A DNA stretch of 57,950 bases. It comes from Pseudomonadota bacterium (GTDB lineage Bacteria; Desulfobacterota; Desulfobacteria; Desulfobacterales; Desulfobacteraceae). Of this stretch, positions 9,024 through 18,464 are shown piece after piece; position 1 is the stretch's first letter; each line of letters begins with the position of its first letter. The DNA lies in the NCBI GenBank assembly GCA_018821715.1, contig JAHJLN010000056.1:1-57950 (forward strand), written 5' to 3'. Made by a program: the position numbers and the translations under genes. The notes under the pieces are model-generated. The model saw only the letters and a program-made list of their open reading frames with translations. It was not told the DNA's origin and did no database searches.

Positions 9024-10157
9024 TTGAAATACAAGTTTATTGAGTCTGATGAGGAATTAAAAGATGTCTGTGATGGCCTTTTAACGGAAAAACGGATCGG
9101 TGTGGACCTGGAAGCGGATTCCATGCATTGTTTAAAGGAAAAAATCTGCCTGATCCAGATTGCTTCGGCCAGGGAAGCATTTTTAATTGATCCGTTTGAA
9201 ATTAAAGAGATGACCCCTTTTATAGATGTGCTTGAAAATAAGGATGTCATGAAAGTCTTCCATGGGGCTGATTTTGATATCAGGAGCCTTGACAGGGATT
9301 ATCAGGCACAGGTAAACAATCTGTTTGACACGGAAATTGCCTGCCGGTTTCTGGGCATCAAGGAACGGGGGCTTGGCGCCCTGATAAAACGAAACTTTAA
9401 TGTGGATGTGGATAAGAAATTTCAAAAGGTGGATTGGGCCAAACGCCCGCTCGATCAGGAAATGATAGAATATTCAGTGGGGGATGTGGCCTATCTGGAT
9501 GAGCTGCATGGGATTATCCATGCAAGGCTTGTGGAAAAAGGGCGGCTTTCCTGGGCCAAAGAAGAGTTTGAGATACAGGCAAAGGTGCGGTATGAAAATA
9601 ATCATGCGTTCCCCTTGTTTGTAAAATTCAAAGGTGCCGGCAAAATGGATAACCGAAGTCTTGCAGTGCTTGAAAATTTATTACAGGCAAGGCTTTTGAT
9701 TGCGCAAAAAAAAGACCAGCCTTTGTTTAAAATTTTGTCTAACCCGTCACTAATGACCCTGGCCCACGAGAAACCCGTTACAATTGATCAGATGATGACC
9801 ATAAGAGCCTTGAGCAAAAAGCAGATGGACATGTACGGAAATCTCTGCCTGGACGCCATTATCAAGGCAAAAAACCTTGAACATAAGGCATTGCCTTCCT
9901 ATCCAAAGACCCCAAGACCCAGAAAAGATTATCAGGTCCAGGACAGGATTGAACGCCTCAAGAAAATGAGGGAAAAATTGAGCGCTTCAATAGGGATTGA
10001 GCCGGGATTTTTATTGAATAATATGGTGATTTCTGCCATTGCCGTTAAAAAACCGTCTACGCCTGAGGCGCTTTTAAAAATTGAAAATGTAAGACAATGG
10101 CAGGTGGAAGCAATGGGTGAAAAGATTATCTCAACCCTTGGGTATGGAAAGTCTTAA
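9024..10157 (+). CDS. rnd: Ribonuclease D
   Basis: A 3'-5' exoribonuclease acting on tRNA precursors and other structured RNA 3' ends. The DEDD nuclease domain occupies about residues 1-185: Gly-Val-Asp-Leu-Glu-Ala-Asp, Phe-His-Gly-Ala-Asp-Phe-Asp, and Tyr-Ser-Val-Gly-Asp-Val-Ala-Tyr-Leu, the last giving the DEDDy tyrosine and aspartate. An HRDC-like helical region covers about 205-285, with a second at the C-terminus. The length of 377 fits RNase D. The predicted start is TTG, preceded by AAGGG. dapF follows after 11 bases, making a two-gene operon. Confidence 0.93.
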   Translation: MKYKFIESDEELKDVCDGLLTEKRIGVDLEADSMHCLKEKICLIQIASAREAFLIDPFEIKEMTPFIDVLENKDVMKVFHGADFDIRSLDRDYQAQVNNLFDTEIACRFLGIKERGLGALIKRNFNVDVDKKFQKVDWAKRPLDQEMIEYSVGDVAYLDELHGIIHARLVEKGRLSWAKEEFEIQAKVRYENNHAFPLFVKFKGAGKMDNRSLAVLENLLQARLLIAQKKDQPLFKILSNPSLMTLAHEKPVTIDQMMTIRALSKKQMDMYGNLCLDAIIKAKNLEHKALPSYPKTPRPRKDYQVQDRIERLKKMREKLSASIGIEPGFLLNNMVISAIAVKKPSTPEALLKIENVRQWQVEAMGEKIISTLGYGKS

Positions 10158-10168
10158 CGGAGAAAAAC

Positions 10169-11020
10169 ATGGAACTTGAATTTGTTAAAATGGAAGGCCT
10201 TGGTAATGATTTTATCCTCATAGATGATCGGAACAACCATATTGAGCAGTACATGTCGTATCCGGAATTGTCAAAAAAGCTTTGTTCAAGACATTTCGGC
10301 ATTGGCGCGGACGGGATTATCCTGATTCTTGATGCTTTGGACCATGATATTAAATTTCGCATCTACAACTCCGACGGGTCTCAGGCCCAGATGTGCGGCA
10401 ACGGTATGCGGTGCTTTGCCAAATATCTGTATGAAAATAAGATAATGAAACCAAAGAAGATACGGGTGGATACAAAGGCGGGAACCGTTATCCCGGAAGT
10501 GATCGTTAATGAGAGGGGTCAGGTTTGTTCCGTAAGGGTGGACATGGGGGAACCGGTTCTTTTTTGCAAAGACATTCCCTTTGAAAGCCCCAATGAAAAA
10601 GCCATTGAAGAACGTCTGACCGTCGGGGGCAAGGTCTACCAGATGACTGCCCTGTCCATGGGAAATCCCCATGCCGTTCTCTTTGTTGATGATGTGGAAG
10701 CCATTGATATTGAAACAATCGGCAGATCCATTGAAACCCATGAGCGGTTTCCAGAGAAGACCAATGTTGAGTTTATTGAAGTTCTAAACAACAGGGAATT
10801 GAAAATGAAGGTCTGGGAACGGGGCGCCGGGATTACCCTTGCCTGCGGCACAGGTGCCTGTGCCGCACTTGTTGCGGCAAACCTCACGGGCAGGGTCCAG
10901 GATAACGCTGTTGTTCACCTGGACGGCGGAGATCTTGACATTCACTGGGACAAAGAGACAAACCATGTTTTTAAGACAGGTCCTGCCAACCTGGTCTTTG
11001 AGGGCCGGATCAGGATTTAA
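10169..11020 (+). CDS. dapF: Diaminopimelate epimerase
   Basis: Converts LL- to meso-diaminopimelate for lysine and peptidoglycan synthesis. At 283 residues it has the family length. Both catalytic cysteines are present: Met-Cys-Gly-Asn-Gly-Met-Arg-Cys near residue 75 and Ala-Cys-Gly-Thr-Gly-Ala-Cys near residue 228. The N-terminal Met-Glu-Gly-Leu-Gly-Asn-Asp-Phe is also diagnostic. A GGAG ribosome-binding site precedes the ATG. The gene ends five bases from the convergent thiD, leaving no room for an ordinary terminator. Confidence 0.98.
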   Translation: MELEFVKMEGLGNDFILIDDRNNHIEQYMSYPELSKKLCSRHFGIGADGIILILDALDHDIKFRIYNSDGSQAQMCGNGMRCFAKYLYENKIMKPKKIRVDTKAGTVIPEVIVNERGQVCSVRVDMGEPVLFCKDIPFESPNEKAIEERLTVGGKVYQMTALSMGNPHAVLFVDDVEAIDIETIGRSIETHERFPEKTNVEFIEVLNNRELKMKVWERGAGITLACGTGACAALVAANLTGRVQDNAVVHLDGGDLDIHWDKETNHVFKTGPANLVFEGRIRI

Positions 11021-11025
11021 AATCG

Positions 11026-11837
11026 TTAGGGTTCAGGCCAGAGAGCATAAAAATGGCTGACCGGTCCGTGACCCTTGCCGGTCGTATAGTTGGCCCCTGC
11101 TGCAAGGGCACTTGTGATATAGGCTTTGGCATTTTTCACAGCGGTTTCAAGCGCCACTCCCCTGGCAAGATTGGCACACACGGCCGAAGACAGGGTGCAG
11201 CCGGTGCCGTGGGAGTTGGGGGTGTTGATGCGGGTGCCGGGAAGTCTGATCAGGGTATCCATGTCTTTTCGGTACAAAAGATCACAGCTGTCCTCCTGGG
11301 TGAGATGACCGCCTTTGAGCAGGACATTGGCACAGCCCAGGCTTGCAAGATCCTTTACCGCCCGGGTCATGTCTTCTATGGTTTCAACCTTTTGATCCAG
11401 CAGAACCGATGCTTCGGGCAGGTTGGGTGTGATAATAAAGGCTTTGGGGATAAGGATGGTTTTTAATGCATGAACCGCATCACTTAAGAGCAGGTTGTCC
11501 CCGCTCTTGGATATCATGACCGGGTCCAGCACAATATTGGGGCAGTGCCACTGGACAAGTTTTTTGGCCACCATTTCAATGACTTCCGGGGAGTGGAGCA
11601 TACCGATTTTTACGGCATCCGTACCAATATCTTCCATAACCGCATCAATCTGCTGACCGATAAATTCAGGGGGCACCGGAAAAATACCCGTGACCACCCG
11701 GGTGTTCTGGGCGGTCAGTGCGGTAATGGCAGACATTCCAAAACAGCCAAGGGCGGAAAAGGTTTTTAAATCCGCCTGGATACCGGCGCCGCCGCCGCTG
11801 TCTGAGCCTGCTATGGTCAATGCCCTGAAATAGGATT

Positions 11838-11841
<4 letters not shown>
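11026..11841 (-). CDS. thiD: Hydroxymethylpyrimidine/phosphomethylpyrimidine kinase
   Basis: Ribokinase-fold enzyme that phosphorylates HMP and HMP-P to HMP-PP, the pyrimidine half of thiamin. At 271 residues it shows [13 protein letters not shown] near the start and the anion-hole motif Gly-Thr-Gly-Cys-Thr-Leu-Ser-Ser near residue 213. It is the last gene of the riboswitch-controlled thiamin operon; its ATG overlaps the thiE stop as ATGA, with a GGAG ribosome-binding site inside thiE. It is the monofunctional form, without a ThiE or ThiN fusion. Confidence 0.97.
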
Positions 11842-12473
<632 letters not shown>

Positions 12474-12482
12474 GATCTTCCT

Positions 12483-13280
12483 TTAAGCTTTAAAGAATTC
12501 CTTGATATGGGTTTGGGATAATTGATAAAGGCTATCAATAAAATTGACCTGGAGAGAGCCGGGGCCCTGGGCAGTCCGGGCGGCCATTTCTCCTGCAATG
12601 CCCATGACTGCCATGGCATGGGCGGCCGCCTTGTCAACTTCAGGATTTACGGCTGCAAAAGCGCCGCAAAGAGCTGTGGCAGTGCAGCCAAGACCTGTGA
12701 CGTAAGGCATCATGGCGTGACCGTTTTTCACCTGGAGAAGGGTTTCTTGTGATACAATATAATCTATTTTCCCGGTAATGCAGACCACACAGCCATATTC
12801 CCTGGCAAGCGCCTTGGCAGCATCAACGGCCTGATCCGAGGCGCTGGTGCTGTCAACGCCCTTGGTTTTCTGATCCTGTTGGCAAAGTGCCATGATTTCC
12901 GAGCCGTTTCCCCGGATAATGGACGGCGGGGTTGCCTGGATCAGTTGTCTTGCGGTCCGGGTCCTGTACTGGGTCGCACCAACGCCCACAGGATCGATGA
13001 TGATGGGGATCTTTCGTTGTGCGGCTTTCTTGGCAGCCTTGAACATGGCCTCAATCCAGGCATCGCTCAAGGTGCCGATATTAATGACCAGGGCTCCGGC
13101 AATCCCTGTCATCTCTTCTACTTCAGGCAGGGCGTGGGCCATGACCGGGGAAGCGCCGATGGCCAGCAAGGCATTGGCCGTCGTGTTCATGACCACATAA
13201 TTGGTGATGTTGTGGACCAGGGGGGCAGTTTTTCTTATTTTTTCAACATCTTTAAAAATACTTGACGCATTGATTGTCAT
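12483..13280 (-). CDS. thiM: Hydroxyethylthiazole kinase
   Basis: Phosphorylates the salvaged thiazole alcohol. At 265 residues it has the family length. Supporting motifs: [10 protein letters not shown] near residue 19, Asp-Pro-Val-Gly-Val-Gly-Ala near 98, Ile-Arg-Gly-Asn-x-Ser-Glu near 120, and Gly-Leu-Gly-Cys-Thr-Ala-Thr-Ala near 196 with the catalytic Cys. It sits between the transporter genes and thiE, consistent with uptake and salvage rather than synthesis from scratch; no thiC, thiG or thiS occurs in the window. Confidence 0.97.
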   Translation of the reverse strand: MTINASSIFKDVEKIRKTAPLVHNITNYVVMNTTANALLAIGASPVMAHALPEVEEMTGIAGALVINIGTLSDAWIEAMFKAAKKAAQRKIPIIIDPVGVGATQYRTRTARQLIQATPPSIIRGNGSEIMALCQQDQKTKGVDSTSASDQAVDAAKALAREYGCVVCITGKIDYIVSQETLLQVKNGHAMMPYVTGLGCTATALCGAFAAVNPEVDKAAAHAMAVMGIAGEMAARTAQGPGSLQVNFIDSLYQLSQTHIKEFFKA

Positions 13281-13291
13281 TGGGAGTCTCC

Positions 13292-14230
13292 TTATTTCCA
13301 GGTATGGATGAGCGCTGCTGCATCCACTTTGTTTTTAATGAGGCCGTATGTCAGGGCAAAGTCGGCAAAGGCCTGCCATTTGACAGGATTGTGCCCCAAC
13401 TTGACGGCAAAATAGGGCCGGGTCAATTCAAACGCCAGGGTTTCAATTGTTTTATCCGCCTGGGGCACGGCAGCAAGATAGGTTGCCAGGGCATCTTCAG
13501 GATGGGCGGTTGTATAGGCAAACGCCTTTTCAAGGGCTGCAACAAAGCCTTTGACAGCAGCGGGTTTTTTTTCCAGGGTTTTTTGACCGCAGACAATAAT
13601 TAATTCTTCATAATCCGGAATCCCCCATTTTTCCAGTTCAAAAAATCGGGCCGTATACCCGTGCTGGGCCATGCCCACGGTTTCATAGGTCTTAAAAGGC
13701 CCCATGATGGCATCTACTTTTTTGGAAACCAGTGCCGGCAGGATGGTAAACCCCACATTCACAGGGGTGTAATCCTGGATCTTGTTGATGGCCGCAAAAG
13801 CATCCAGCATAACATCCATGAGTCCGGGAACTGTATAGCCGATTTTTTTATGGGACAGGTCTTCAGGATTTTTAATACCCGAGTTCTCCAGAAAGAGCAG
13901 GGTGGTCAACGGGTGGGTCACCAGGGGAGCCACCACCTTTATATTCAGACCCTGGTCAGCCGCAATAATGGCCTGGGGCTGGTAAGAGACGGCAAGGTCC
14001 ATATTGCCGGATGCGGCAAGTTTTAAAGCATCCGATGTTTCCGACGGGCTGATGATACTGACTTCAATGCCCTGATCAAAAAAATATCCTTTTTCCTGTG
14101 CCACATAAAGGGGCAGGTGATCCACATTAGGGAACCAGTCCAGCATGAGACTGAGTTTCTCCCCTGCCATAAGGACAGAGCTTTGGAACAACGTGAATGC
14201 CAAAATAAATCCGATAATCTTTTTTTTCAT
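13292..14230 (-). CDS. ThiY-like periplasmic thiamin-precursor binding protein (NMT1/THI5 family)
   Basis: Substrate-binding subunit of an ABC importer. A 312-residue protein with a signal peptide (Lys-Lys-Lys, hydrophobic to about 20, Met-Ala-Gly). The mature start, [11 protein letters not shown]-x-Pro-Leu-Tyr-Val-Ala, is typical of NMT1/THI5-like proteins that bind formylaminopyrimidine or hydroxymethylpyrimidine. Its position under the TPP riboswitch, next to thiM, thiE and thiD, supports a pyrimidine precursor as ligand. The exact ligand cannot be read from sequence. Confidence 0.9.
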   Translation of the reverse strand: MKKKIIGFILAFTLFQSSVLMAGEKLSLMLDWFPNVDHLPLYVAQEKGYFFDQGIEVSIISPSETSDALKLAASGNMDLAVSYQPQAIIAADQGLNIKVVAPLVTHPLTTLLFLENSGIKNPEDLSHKKIGYTVPGLMDVMLDAFAAINKIQDYTPVNVGFTILPALVSKKVDAIMGPFKTYETVGMAQHGYTARFFELEKWGIPDYEELIIVCGQKTLEKKPAAVKGFVAALEKAFAYTTAHPEDALATYLAAVPQADKTIETLAFELTRPYFAVKLGHNPVKWQAFADFALTYGLIKNKVDAAALIHTWK

Positions 14231-14246
14231 AAGTTGTTTTCCTTTG

Positions 14247-14984
14247 TTATTTCCATTTTATGATTTTTCGTTCTAAAACGCCTACCAGCCACCACATGGT
14301 AAGGCCCATGGCAGTGAGCCACCCGATGGCGGCAAATACCAGGTCCACCTGAAGTCTTGCATTGGACTGGATCATGAGAAACCCCAGTCCCTGCTGGGCG
14401 CCAACCCATTCTCCGATCACAGCCCCGATGGTGGCCACGGTGACCCCCACCTTTAAACCGGCAAAAAAACGGGGCAGGGCCCAGGGCCAGTACAGCAGTA
14501 TCAGGGTTTTATAAAAAGAAGCTCCCATGAGGCGGAACAATACCCTGAATTCCGGATCACAGCTTTTAAGCCCTTCCAGAAGGCTGACGCAGATGGGAAA
14601 AAAAATAATGATCCATGCCATGAACACTTTGGAGGCAATCCCATACCCCAGCCAGACCACCAAAAGCGGTGCCAGGGCAAACACGGGTATGGCCTGGGAT
14701 GCCACCAGGAACGGGGCAAGTGCTTTTTCCATGGCAGGCTTGGCAAACATGATAATGGCCAGGGGGACTGCGGTGCAAACGGCCAGACCAATCCCCATTA
14801 AGATTTCCGTAAAAGTGACGGCCGCATGGGGTAAAATAAGGGGAGCCCGGACCAGGGCAACGGCAAAGATGCTTGACGGGGGCGGCAGGATAAAAACAGG
14901 AATCGCCAGGAGTCGGACAACAGCCTCCCAAAGTCCCAGGATCACTGCCACAACCAGGGCTGCCAGCAGATTAACCCGGTTCAT
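14247..14984 (-). CDS. ThiX-like ABC transporter permease
   Basis: Membrane subunit of the thiamin-precursor importer. A 245-residue protein with about six transmembrane helices and the binding-protein-dependent transport loop (EAA-like segment around Ala-Ser-Phe-Tyr-Lys-Thr, then Leu-Pro-Arg-Phe-Phe-Ala-Gly-Leu-Lys-Val-Gly near residues 170-190). It belongs to the SsuC/TauC-type permeases. It overlaps the upstream ATPase gene by 14 bases and precedes the binding-protein gene by 16. Confidence 0.92.
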   Translation of the reverse strand: MNRVNLLAALVVAVILGLWEAVVRLLAIPVFILPPPSSIFAVALVRAPLILPHAAVTFTEILMGIGLAVCTAVPLAIIMFAKPAMEKALAPFLVASQAIPVFALAPLLVVWLGYGIASKVFMAWIIIFFPICVSLLEGLKSCDPEFRVLFRLMGASFYKTLILLYWPWALPRFFAGLKVGVTVATIGAVIGEWVGAQQGLGFLMIQSNARLQVDLVFAAIGWLTAMGLTMWWLVGVLERKIIKWK

Positions 14985-15717
14985 GGATCAGATCTTTCTC
15001 AAGCATGTCCAGGACATCTGCCTTGATTTCCAGTAATGCCGGGTCATTGAATTTCCTGGGTTTGGGAGATTCCAGGACAAAATGCCGGAATATCGTCATA
15101 GGCATGGGGGTGAGCAGGTAAATCTCATCTGCCAGGAGCAGGGCTTCTTCAATATCATGGGTGATCATGAGAATGGTTTTTTTAAATTCAGTCTGGAGCA
15201 GCAGTAAAAGAGATTGAAGGCCTCGCCTGGTGATGGTATCCAGAGCGGACAACGGTTCATCCAGCAGGATCAGGTCCCGGTTGAACATCAGGGTCCTGAC
15301 CAGGGCACACCGCTGGCGCATGCCCCCGGAGACCTGGTTGGACATGTGGGATTCATATCCTTTCAGTCCCAGGCGATCGAACAGCCTGCGGGCCTGATTT
15401 TCAGCCGCCTTCATGTTCTGTCCGCCGATTTTTGCAGGCAGCAAGGCATTGTCCAGAAGGGAAAACCAGGGCAGCAGCATATCCTTTTGCTGCATATATG
15501 CGGCATGATGGTTCAGATTTGAAATGGATTCATGGTTCCAGAAAAGGCTTCCCTTATCCAGATCAACAACCCCTGTCAATCCGTCAAACAGAGTGCTTTT
15601 CCCACAGCCGGAAGGCCCCACCAGAACATGGAACCGGCCCTGGGCAACCGTGAGGTCAAACCCGGAAAAAACCGGTTGGTCCATAAAATATTTTGTTGCA
15701 CAAGATACCTGGAGCAT
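14971..15717 (-). CDS. ThiZ-like ABC transporter ATP-binding protein
   Basis: Energises uptake of the thiamin precursor. The 248 residues include Walker A Gly-Pro-Ser-Gly-Cys-Gly-Lys-Ser-Thr (near 35), Q-loop Met-Gln-Gln-Lys-Asp-Met, signature Val-Ser-Gly-Gly-Met-Arg-Gln-Arg, Walker B Leu-Ile-Leu-Leu-Asp-Glu-Pro and the H-loop His-Asp. It is the first gene of the operon, about 90 bases after the TPP aptamer. The ribosome-binding site at this start is weak, which fits riboswitch control at the level of translation or readthrough. Confidence 0.93.
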   Translation of the reverse strand: MLQVSCATKYFMDQPVFSGFDLTVAQGRFHVLVGPSGCGKSTLFDGLTGVVDLDKGSLFWNHESISNLNHHAAYMQQKDMLLPWFSLLDNALLPAKIGGQNMKAAENQARRLFDRLGLKGYESHMSNQVSGGMRQRCALVRTLMFNRDLILLDEPLSALDTITRRGLQSLLLLLQTEFKKTILMITHDIEEALLLADEIYLLTPMPMTIFRHFVLESPKPRKFNDPALLEIKADVLDMLEKDLIHEPG

Positions 15718-15807
15718 GAAAAACCGGATGCTGTTTTAAAAAGGTTAATAAAACCAGGCAAATCAAAAAAAGGCGGATGTGAATCCAGGGTGTGAGAAGG
15801 GATTGAC

Positions 15808-15897
15808 TTTCCTTCGCCAGCATGACCTGGATCAGGTTCCAGGGGTCGAAACTCAAGTTAAGTTTCCTCTCAGCCGATCCACATCGGCTCCCCCAGT
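15808..15897 (-). ncRNA. TPP riboswitch (THI element)
   Basis: On the minus strand the conserved aptamer is plain: a GGGGGAGCC...GGCTGAGAGG arm (about 15865-15895), the GACCC joiner, and the second arm CTGATCCAGGTCATGC followed by TGGCGAAGGAA (about 15809-15836). These match the pyrimidine- and pyrophosphate-sensing loops of the TPP class. It lies in the leader of the transporter-thiM-thiE-thiD operon and should switch that operon off when TPP is plentiful. Downstream, a short GGAT-TCAC-ATCC hairpin followed by seven T residues could be part of the expression platform, but its stem is weak. Confidence 0.95.
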
Positions 15898-15927
15898 CCA
15901 CCAATGCGAGTTGCACCAGTAAGAGGA

Positions 15928-15957
15928 AAGGTATCACGTCTTCAGAGGTCTTGTCAA
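15928..15957 (-). promoter_or_regulatory. Candidate sigma-70 promoter of the thiamin operon
   Basis: Reading the minus strand, a perfect TTGACA (15957-15952) is followed after 18 bases by TACCTT (15933-15928), preceded by TG in extended -10 position. Transcription would start about 20-25 bases before the first conserved riboswitch base. The -10 matches consensus weakly, so the extended TG and the perfect -35 carry the call. Confidence 0.55.
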
Positions 15958-16112
15958 TCACCAGGTTTCCGGCAATTCCTGGTAAAGGCGCCTTGATGCA
16001 AAACGAATGATTTTACTACCTGCTTTTCAACCGTATTCCTGTCAAGATTTCATGGCATGCAGAAATGATAAGGCTCTTTTTTTCCACATGCCGCTGTCAT
16101 GAATATTAAGAG

Positions 16113-16694
16113 TTAAGGAGCCTGGGTTTTTAATCGACTCAAAGCGGTTTTTAACCTGTGGATAAAGTCAGCATAACAGGCCGGGTCAAAACCGGGTGAT
16201 AGTTCATTCATGAACCCGTGCAGTCCGTTGGCTTTTTCACAAGTGACCCTGTTTTTTTTCTGCAGGCGGTTTATGAGGTCATCCACGTTAAAACAAGGTT
16301 CCTGTCTGGGGAAAAAGAGCTCAATGTTAATTGCAGGCTGAGTGTCAGCCAGGTGCCTGATCTGGGACCCGTAAAAGCAAAAGGCTTTTTGTACATGGTC
16401 GGGTGAGAGGAGGGGACTCATTGCCCAGATGGCCGAGGCGCCAATGCTGAATCCGACCAGGACGATATCAAAATCCCATGGTTTTATGCTGTCTGTAAGG
16501 ATAGACTGGTACTGCTTAAGACCCACATGGTCCATAAAAAAAGCATAGGCAAGGGCCTCGGTTTGAAATTTATGATCGACACCCCCGTAAGGGTCAATGA
16601 TCTTAATGCCGGATACGGCCGGTGACAATGCTTTTTTTATGGTTTCCAGGGCAGGGGTTCTGCCGAAAACATCCGAGACCAGAAAGAGCTCCAT
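16113..16694 (-). CDS. Dienelactone-hydrolase-like alpha/beta hydrolase
   Basis: A 193-residue soluble protein with a compact alpha/beta-hydrolase fold: nucleophile Ser in Val-Gly-Phe-Ser-Ile-Gly-Ala-Ser, then Cys-Phe-Tyr-Gly-Ser-Gln-Ile-Arg, and the His in Gly-Leu-His-Gly-Phe-Met-Asn near the C-terminus, an arrangement typical of the DLH family. The acidic residue is probably the Glu or Asp near 140 (Gln-Glu-Pro-Cys-Phe-Asn-Val-Asp). It starts 14 bases after the Tmc-like iron-sulfur gene and is probably co-transcribed, where a tmcD-like gene would be expected. Substrate unknown. Confidence 0.75.
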   Translation of the reverse strand: MELFLVSDVFGRTPALETIKKALSPAVSGIKIIDPYGGVDHKFQTEALAYAFFMDHVGLKQYQSILTDSIKPWDFDIVLVGFSIGASAIWAMSPLLSPDHVQKAFCFYGSQIRHLADTQPAINIELFFPRQEPCFNVDDLINRLQKKNRVTCEKANGLHGFMNELSPGFDPACYADFIHRLKTALSRLKTQAP

Positions 16695-16708
16695 GTCAGG
16701 GGTTCCGG

Positions 16709-18019
16709 TCAGGCCGGATCAATTATAAGGGAGTTGGCAACCACCTCGACAATGCTTTTGACCTTAAAATCCAGTTCATAGTTCTGGGCAATATCCCGGA
16801 TCTGGTTTTTGCAGTTAAAGCAGCCTGTAATAACTGTTTTTGCCCCTGTTTTCCTGATCTGTTCCGCTTTTATTTTCCCCATCCTCTGACGGATATGCCC
16901 CAGCTCACCTGTTGATGCAAGACCTCCCCCGCCGCCACAGCAATAATTGTGGACGCCCGAGGGTGTCATTTCTACAAAATTGGTGGTTAATGCCCGTATC
17001 ACCCGCCGGGGTTCTTCTATCACCCCGCCGCGGCGGCCGATATTGCAGGGATCATGATAGGTAACAGGGCCTTCAAACAAGTCTTTTTCAAGTTTTATGC
17101 GGCCGGACTGAACATACTGGTCAATGAGTTCTACCAGGGTATAAATTTTAAAGTTAAACCGTGCACCCTGAATTTTTTCCATTTCATGCCTCAGAACACG
17201 ATACCCATGACCGCAGGGTGCAAGGGCAATGGCTTTGGCATTAATGAGCTTTCGGGCCTCAAGGGGATTATTGGCAACCCGGGTGGCATTTTCTCTGCTG
17301 CCCTGGTAAAAGGCATAGTTGGCAACATCAAACCCATGGGTGGAAAGGGTATAGTTTTCTTTGGCAGCAGAAAGAATTTTAAGTTCATCCATTAAAAGAA
17401 AGGGAAGATCCCTTAATGTCAAGGGGTGAGGAACATAGAGAACCTGGGCATCTTTTTTGTCAATGGGAAGAGAAAACCCTTCTCCCATGTCTTCTTCCAT
17501 CTCTTCTGCCAGCCATTCAATGGTATCAATAAACTCTTCTTTTGACAGTCCCAGGTAGTTGCCCGTGTCAAGGGTGGTATTAACAGGGCCGACAAGTCCT
17601 GACGGCAGTCGGCCGAGCCCGAAAAGCAGTGCCCTTGCCACATACATGATTTCACCCGTGTTAATGCCCATGGGACAGGTCAGGGCACAATTGCCGCAAA
17701 GGGTGCAGTTCTCAAAGGCAGCCCTGTACAGGGTATCGAATTTCGGGTTGGTCATGGGGTCCAGGGTACTTGAAAGACCCAGTTTTGATTTGATGGGATG
17801 AAAATACTGGGAAATAATTTTGGACAATACCTTGATCCGGTTGGCTGGAATATGATCCGGGTGCTGCTCGGAACAATAGTAGTGACAGGCATTGGCGCAG
17901 GCCCCGCAATTGATACAGGCATTGATCATGGAAAAAAATTTGGTACTGGTATAGGTATCATAGATGCCCCTTAATTTTTCAATATATTGTGAAGGGCTTA
18001 AGCTTTGTTGAACCGTCAT
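16709..18019 (-). CDS. tmcB: TmcB-like (HdrD-related) iron-sulfur electron-transfer protein
   Basis: A 436-residue cytoplasmic subunit of a transmembrane redox complex. The N-terminal part has two [4Fe-4S] ferredoxin motifs, Cys-Ile-Asn-Cys-Gly-Ala-Cys with a fourth Cys in Ala-Cys-His, and Cys-Thr-Leu-Cys-Gly-Asn-Cys-Ala-Leu-Thr-Cys-Pro. The C-terminal CCG domain shows Asp-Pro-Cys-Asn, Tyr-Cys-Cys-Gly-Gly-Gly and Gly-Cys-Phe-Asn-Cys, which in HdrB/HdrD-type proteins bind the unusual cluster at the disulfide-active site. Beside a tetrahaem cytochrome and a NarI-like protein, this fits the Tmc complex of sulfate reducers, which links periplasmic cytochrome c3 to cytoplasmic or quinone electron flow. 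DsrK-type proteins are the main alternative. Confidence 0.82.
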   Translation of the reverse strand: MTVQQSLSPSQYIEKLRGIYDTYTSTKFFSMINACINCGACANACHYYCSEQHPDHIPANRIKVLSKIISQYFHPIKSKLGLSSTLDPMTNPKFDTLYRAAFENCTLCGNCALTCPMGINTGEIMYVARALLFGLGRLPSGLVGPVNTTLDTGNYLGLSKEEFIDTIEWLAEEMEEDMGEGFSLPIDKKDAQVLYVPHPLTLRDLPFLLMDELKILSAAKENYTLSTHGFDVANYAFYQGSRENATRVANNPLEARKLINAKAIALAPCGHGYRVLRHEMEKIQGARFNFKIYTLVELIDQYVQSGRIKLEKDLFEGPVTYHDPCNIGRRGGVIEEPRRVIRALTTNFVEMTPSGVHNYCCGGGGGLASTGELGHIRQRMGKIKAEQIRKTGAKTVITGCFNCKNQIRDIAQNYELDFKVKSIVEVVANSLIIDPA

Positions 18020-18038
18020 ATTTTATTTTCCTCTGTAT

Positions 18039-18431
18039 TTATTTCTTGTGACATTCACCGCAGGTTGTGGGACCGGCCGGCTTTTTTTCTTTTTTCAAGC
18101 TTCTGTGGCAGGCAGTACAGCTTGCGTGGCTTGCTTCTCTCAATGCCGTATCCTGTTTTGACGGGTTGGAAGAATGACACTCTGAGCAGGCAGCTTCCTC
18201 ACCTTCAGCATATACAAGTTTGTTTTGTTCCGTGTTCAGGACATGATGACACCTGGCACATCCTTCATCCCCAAGGCTGTCCTCATGCAATACGTGGTCA
18301 AAGGAAGGCACAGGCCGTTTCTGGTTTGAAAACAGAGTGTTTTTCCCCTCTGCTGGAACTGGAGAATGCCAGGTGCAGATGATGATAAAAAAGGACAGGA
18401 TAATGCCGGTGGTATTTATCTTATGTTTCAT
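18039..18431 (-). CDS. tmcA: Tetrahaem cytochrome c3 (TmcA-like)
   Basis: A 130-residue periplasmic cytochrome with a signal peptide (cleavage near Val-Pro-Ala-Glu) and four CxxCH haem sites: Cys-Ala-Arg-Cys-His, Cys-Ser-Glu-Cys-His, Cys-Thr-Ala-Cys-His and Cys-Gly-Glu-Cys-His. The spacing and the extra His residues (Phe-Asp-His-Val-Leu-His and His-His) that serve as distal ligands match class III cytochrome c3. Its position between the membrane and iron-sulfur genes supports a type II (Tmc-associated) cytochrome that receives electrons from hydrogenase-linked cytochrome c3. Confidence 0.9.
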   Translation of the reverse strand: MKHKINTTGIILSFFIIICTWHSPVPAEGKNTLFSNQKRPVPSFDHVLHEDSLGDEGCARCHHVLNTEQNKLVYAEGEEAACSECHSSNPSKQDTALREASHASCTACHRSLKKEKKPAGPTTCGECHKK

Positions 18432-18464
18432 TGGTGTTTCCTTTATTCTGGATACAAGTAGCCG

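Noticed and set aside
15656-15961. Open frame of 101 codons on the minus strand
   Set aside because: It runs through the TPP riboswitch, its promoter and the start of the ATPase gene, and shows no family pattern; it is a chance frame.
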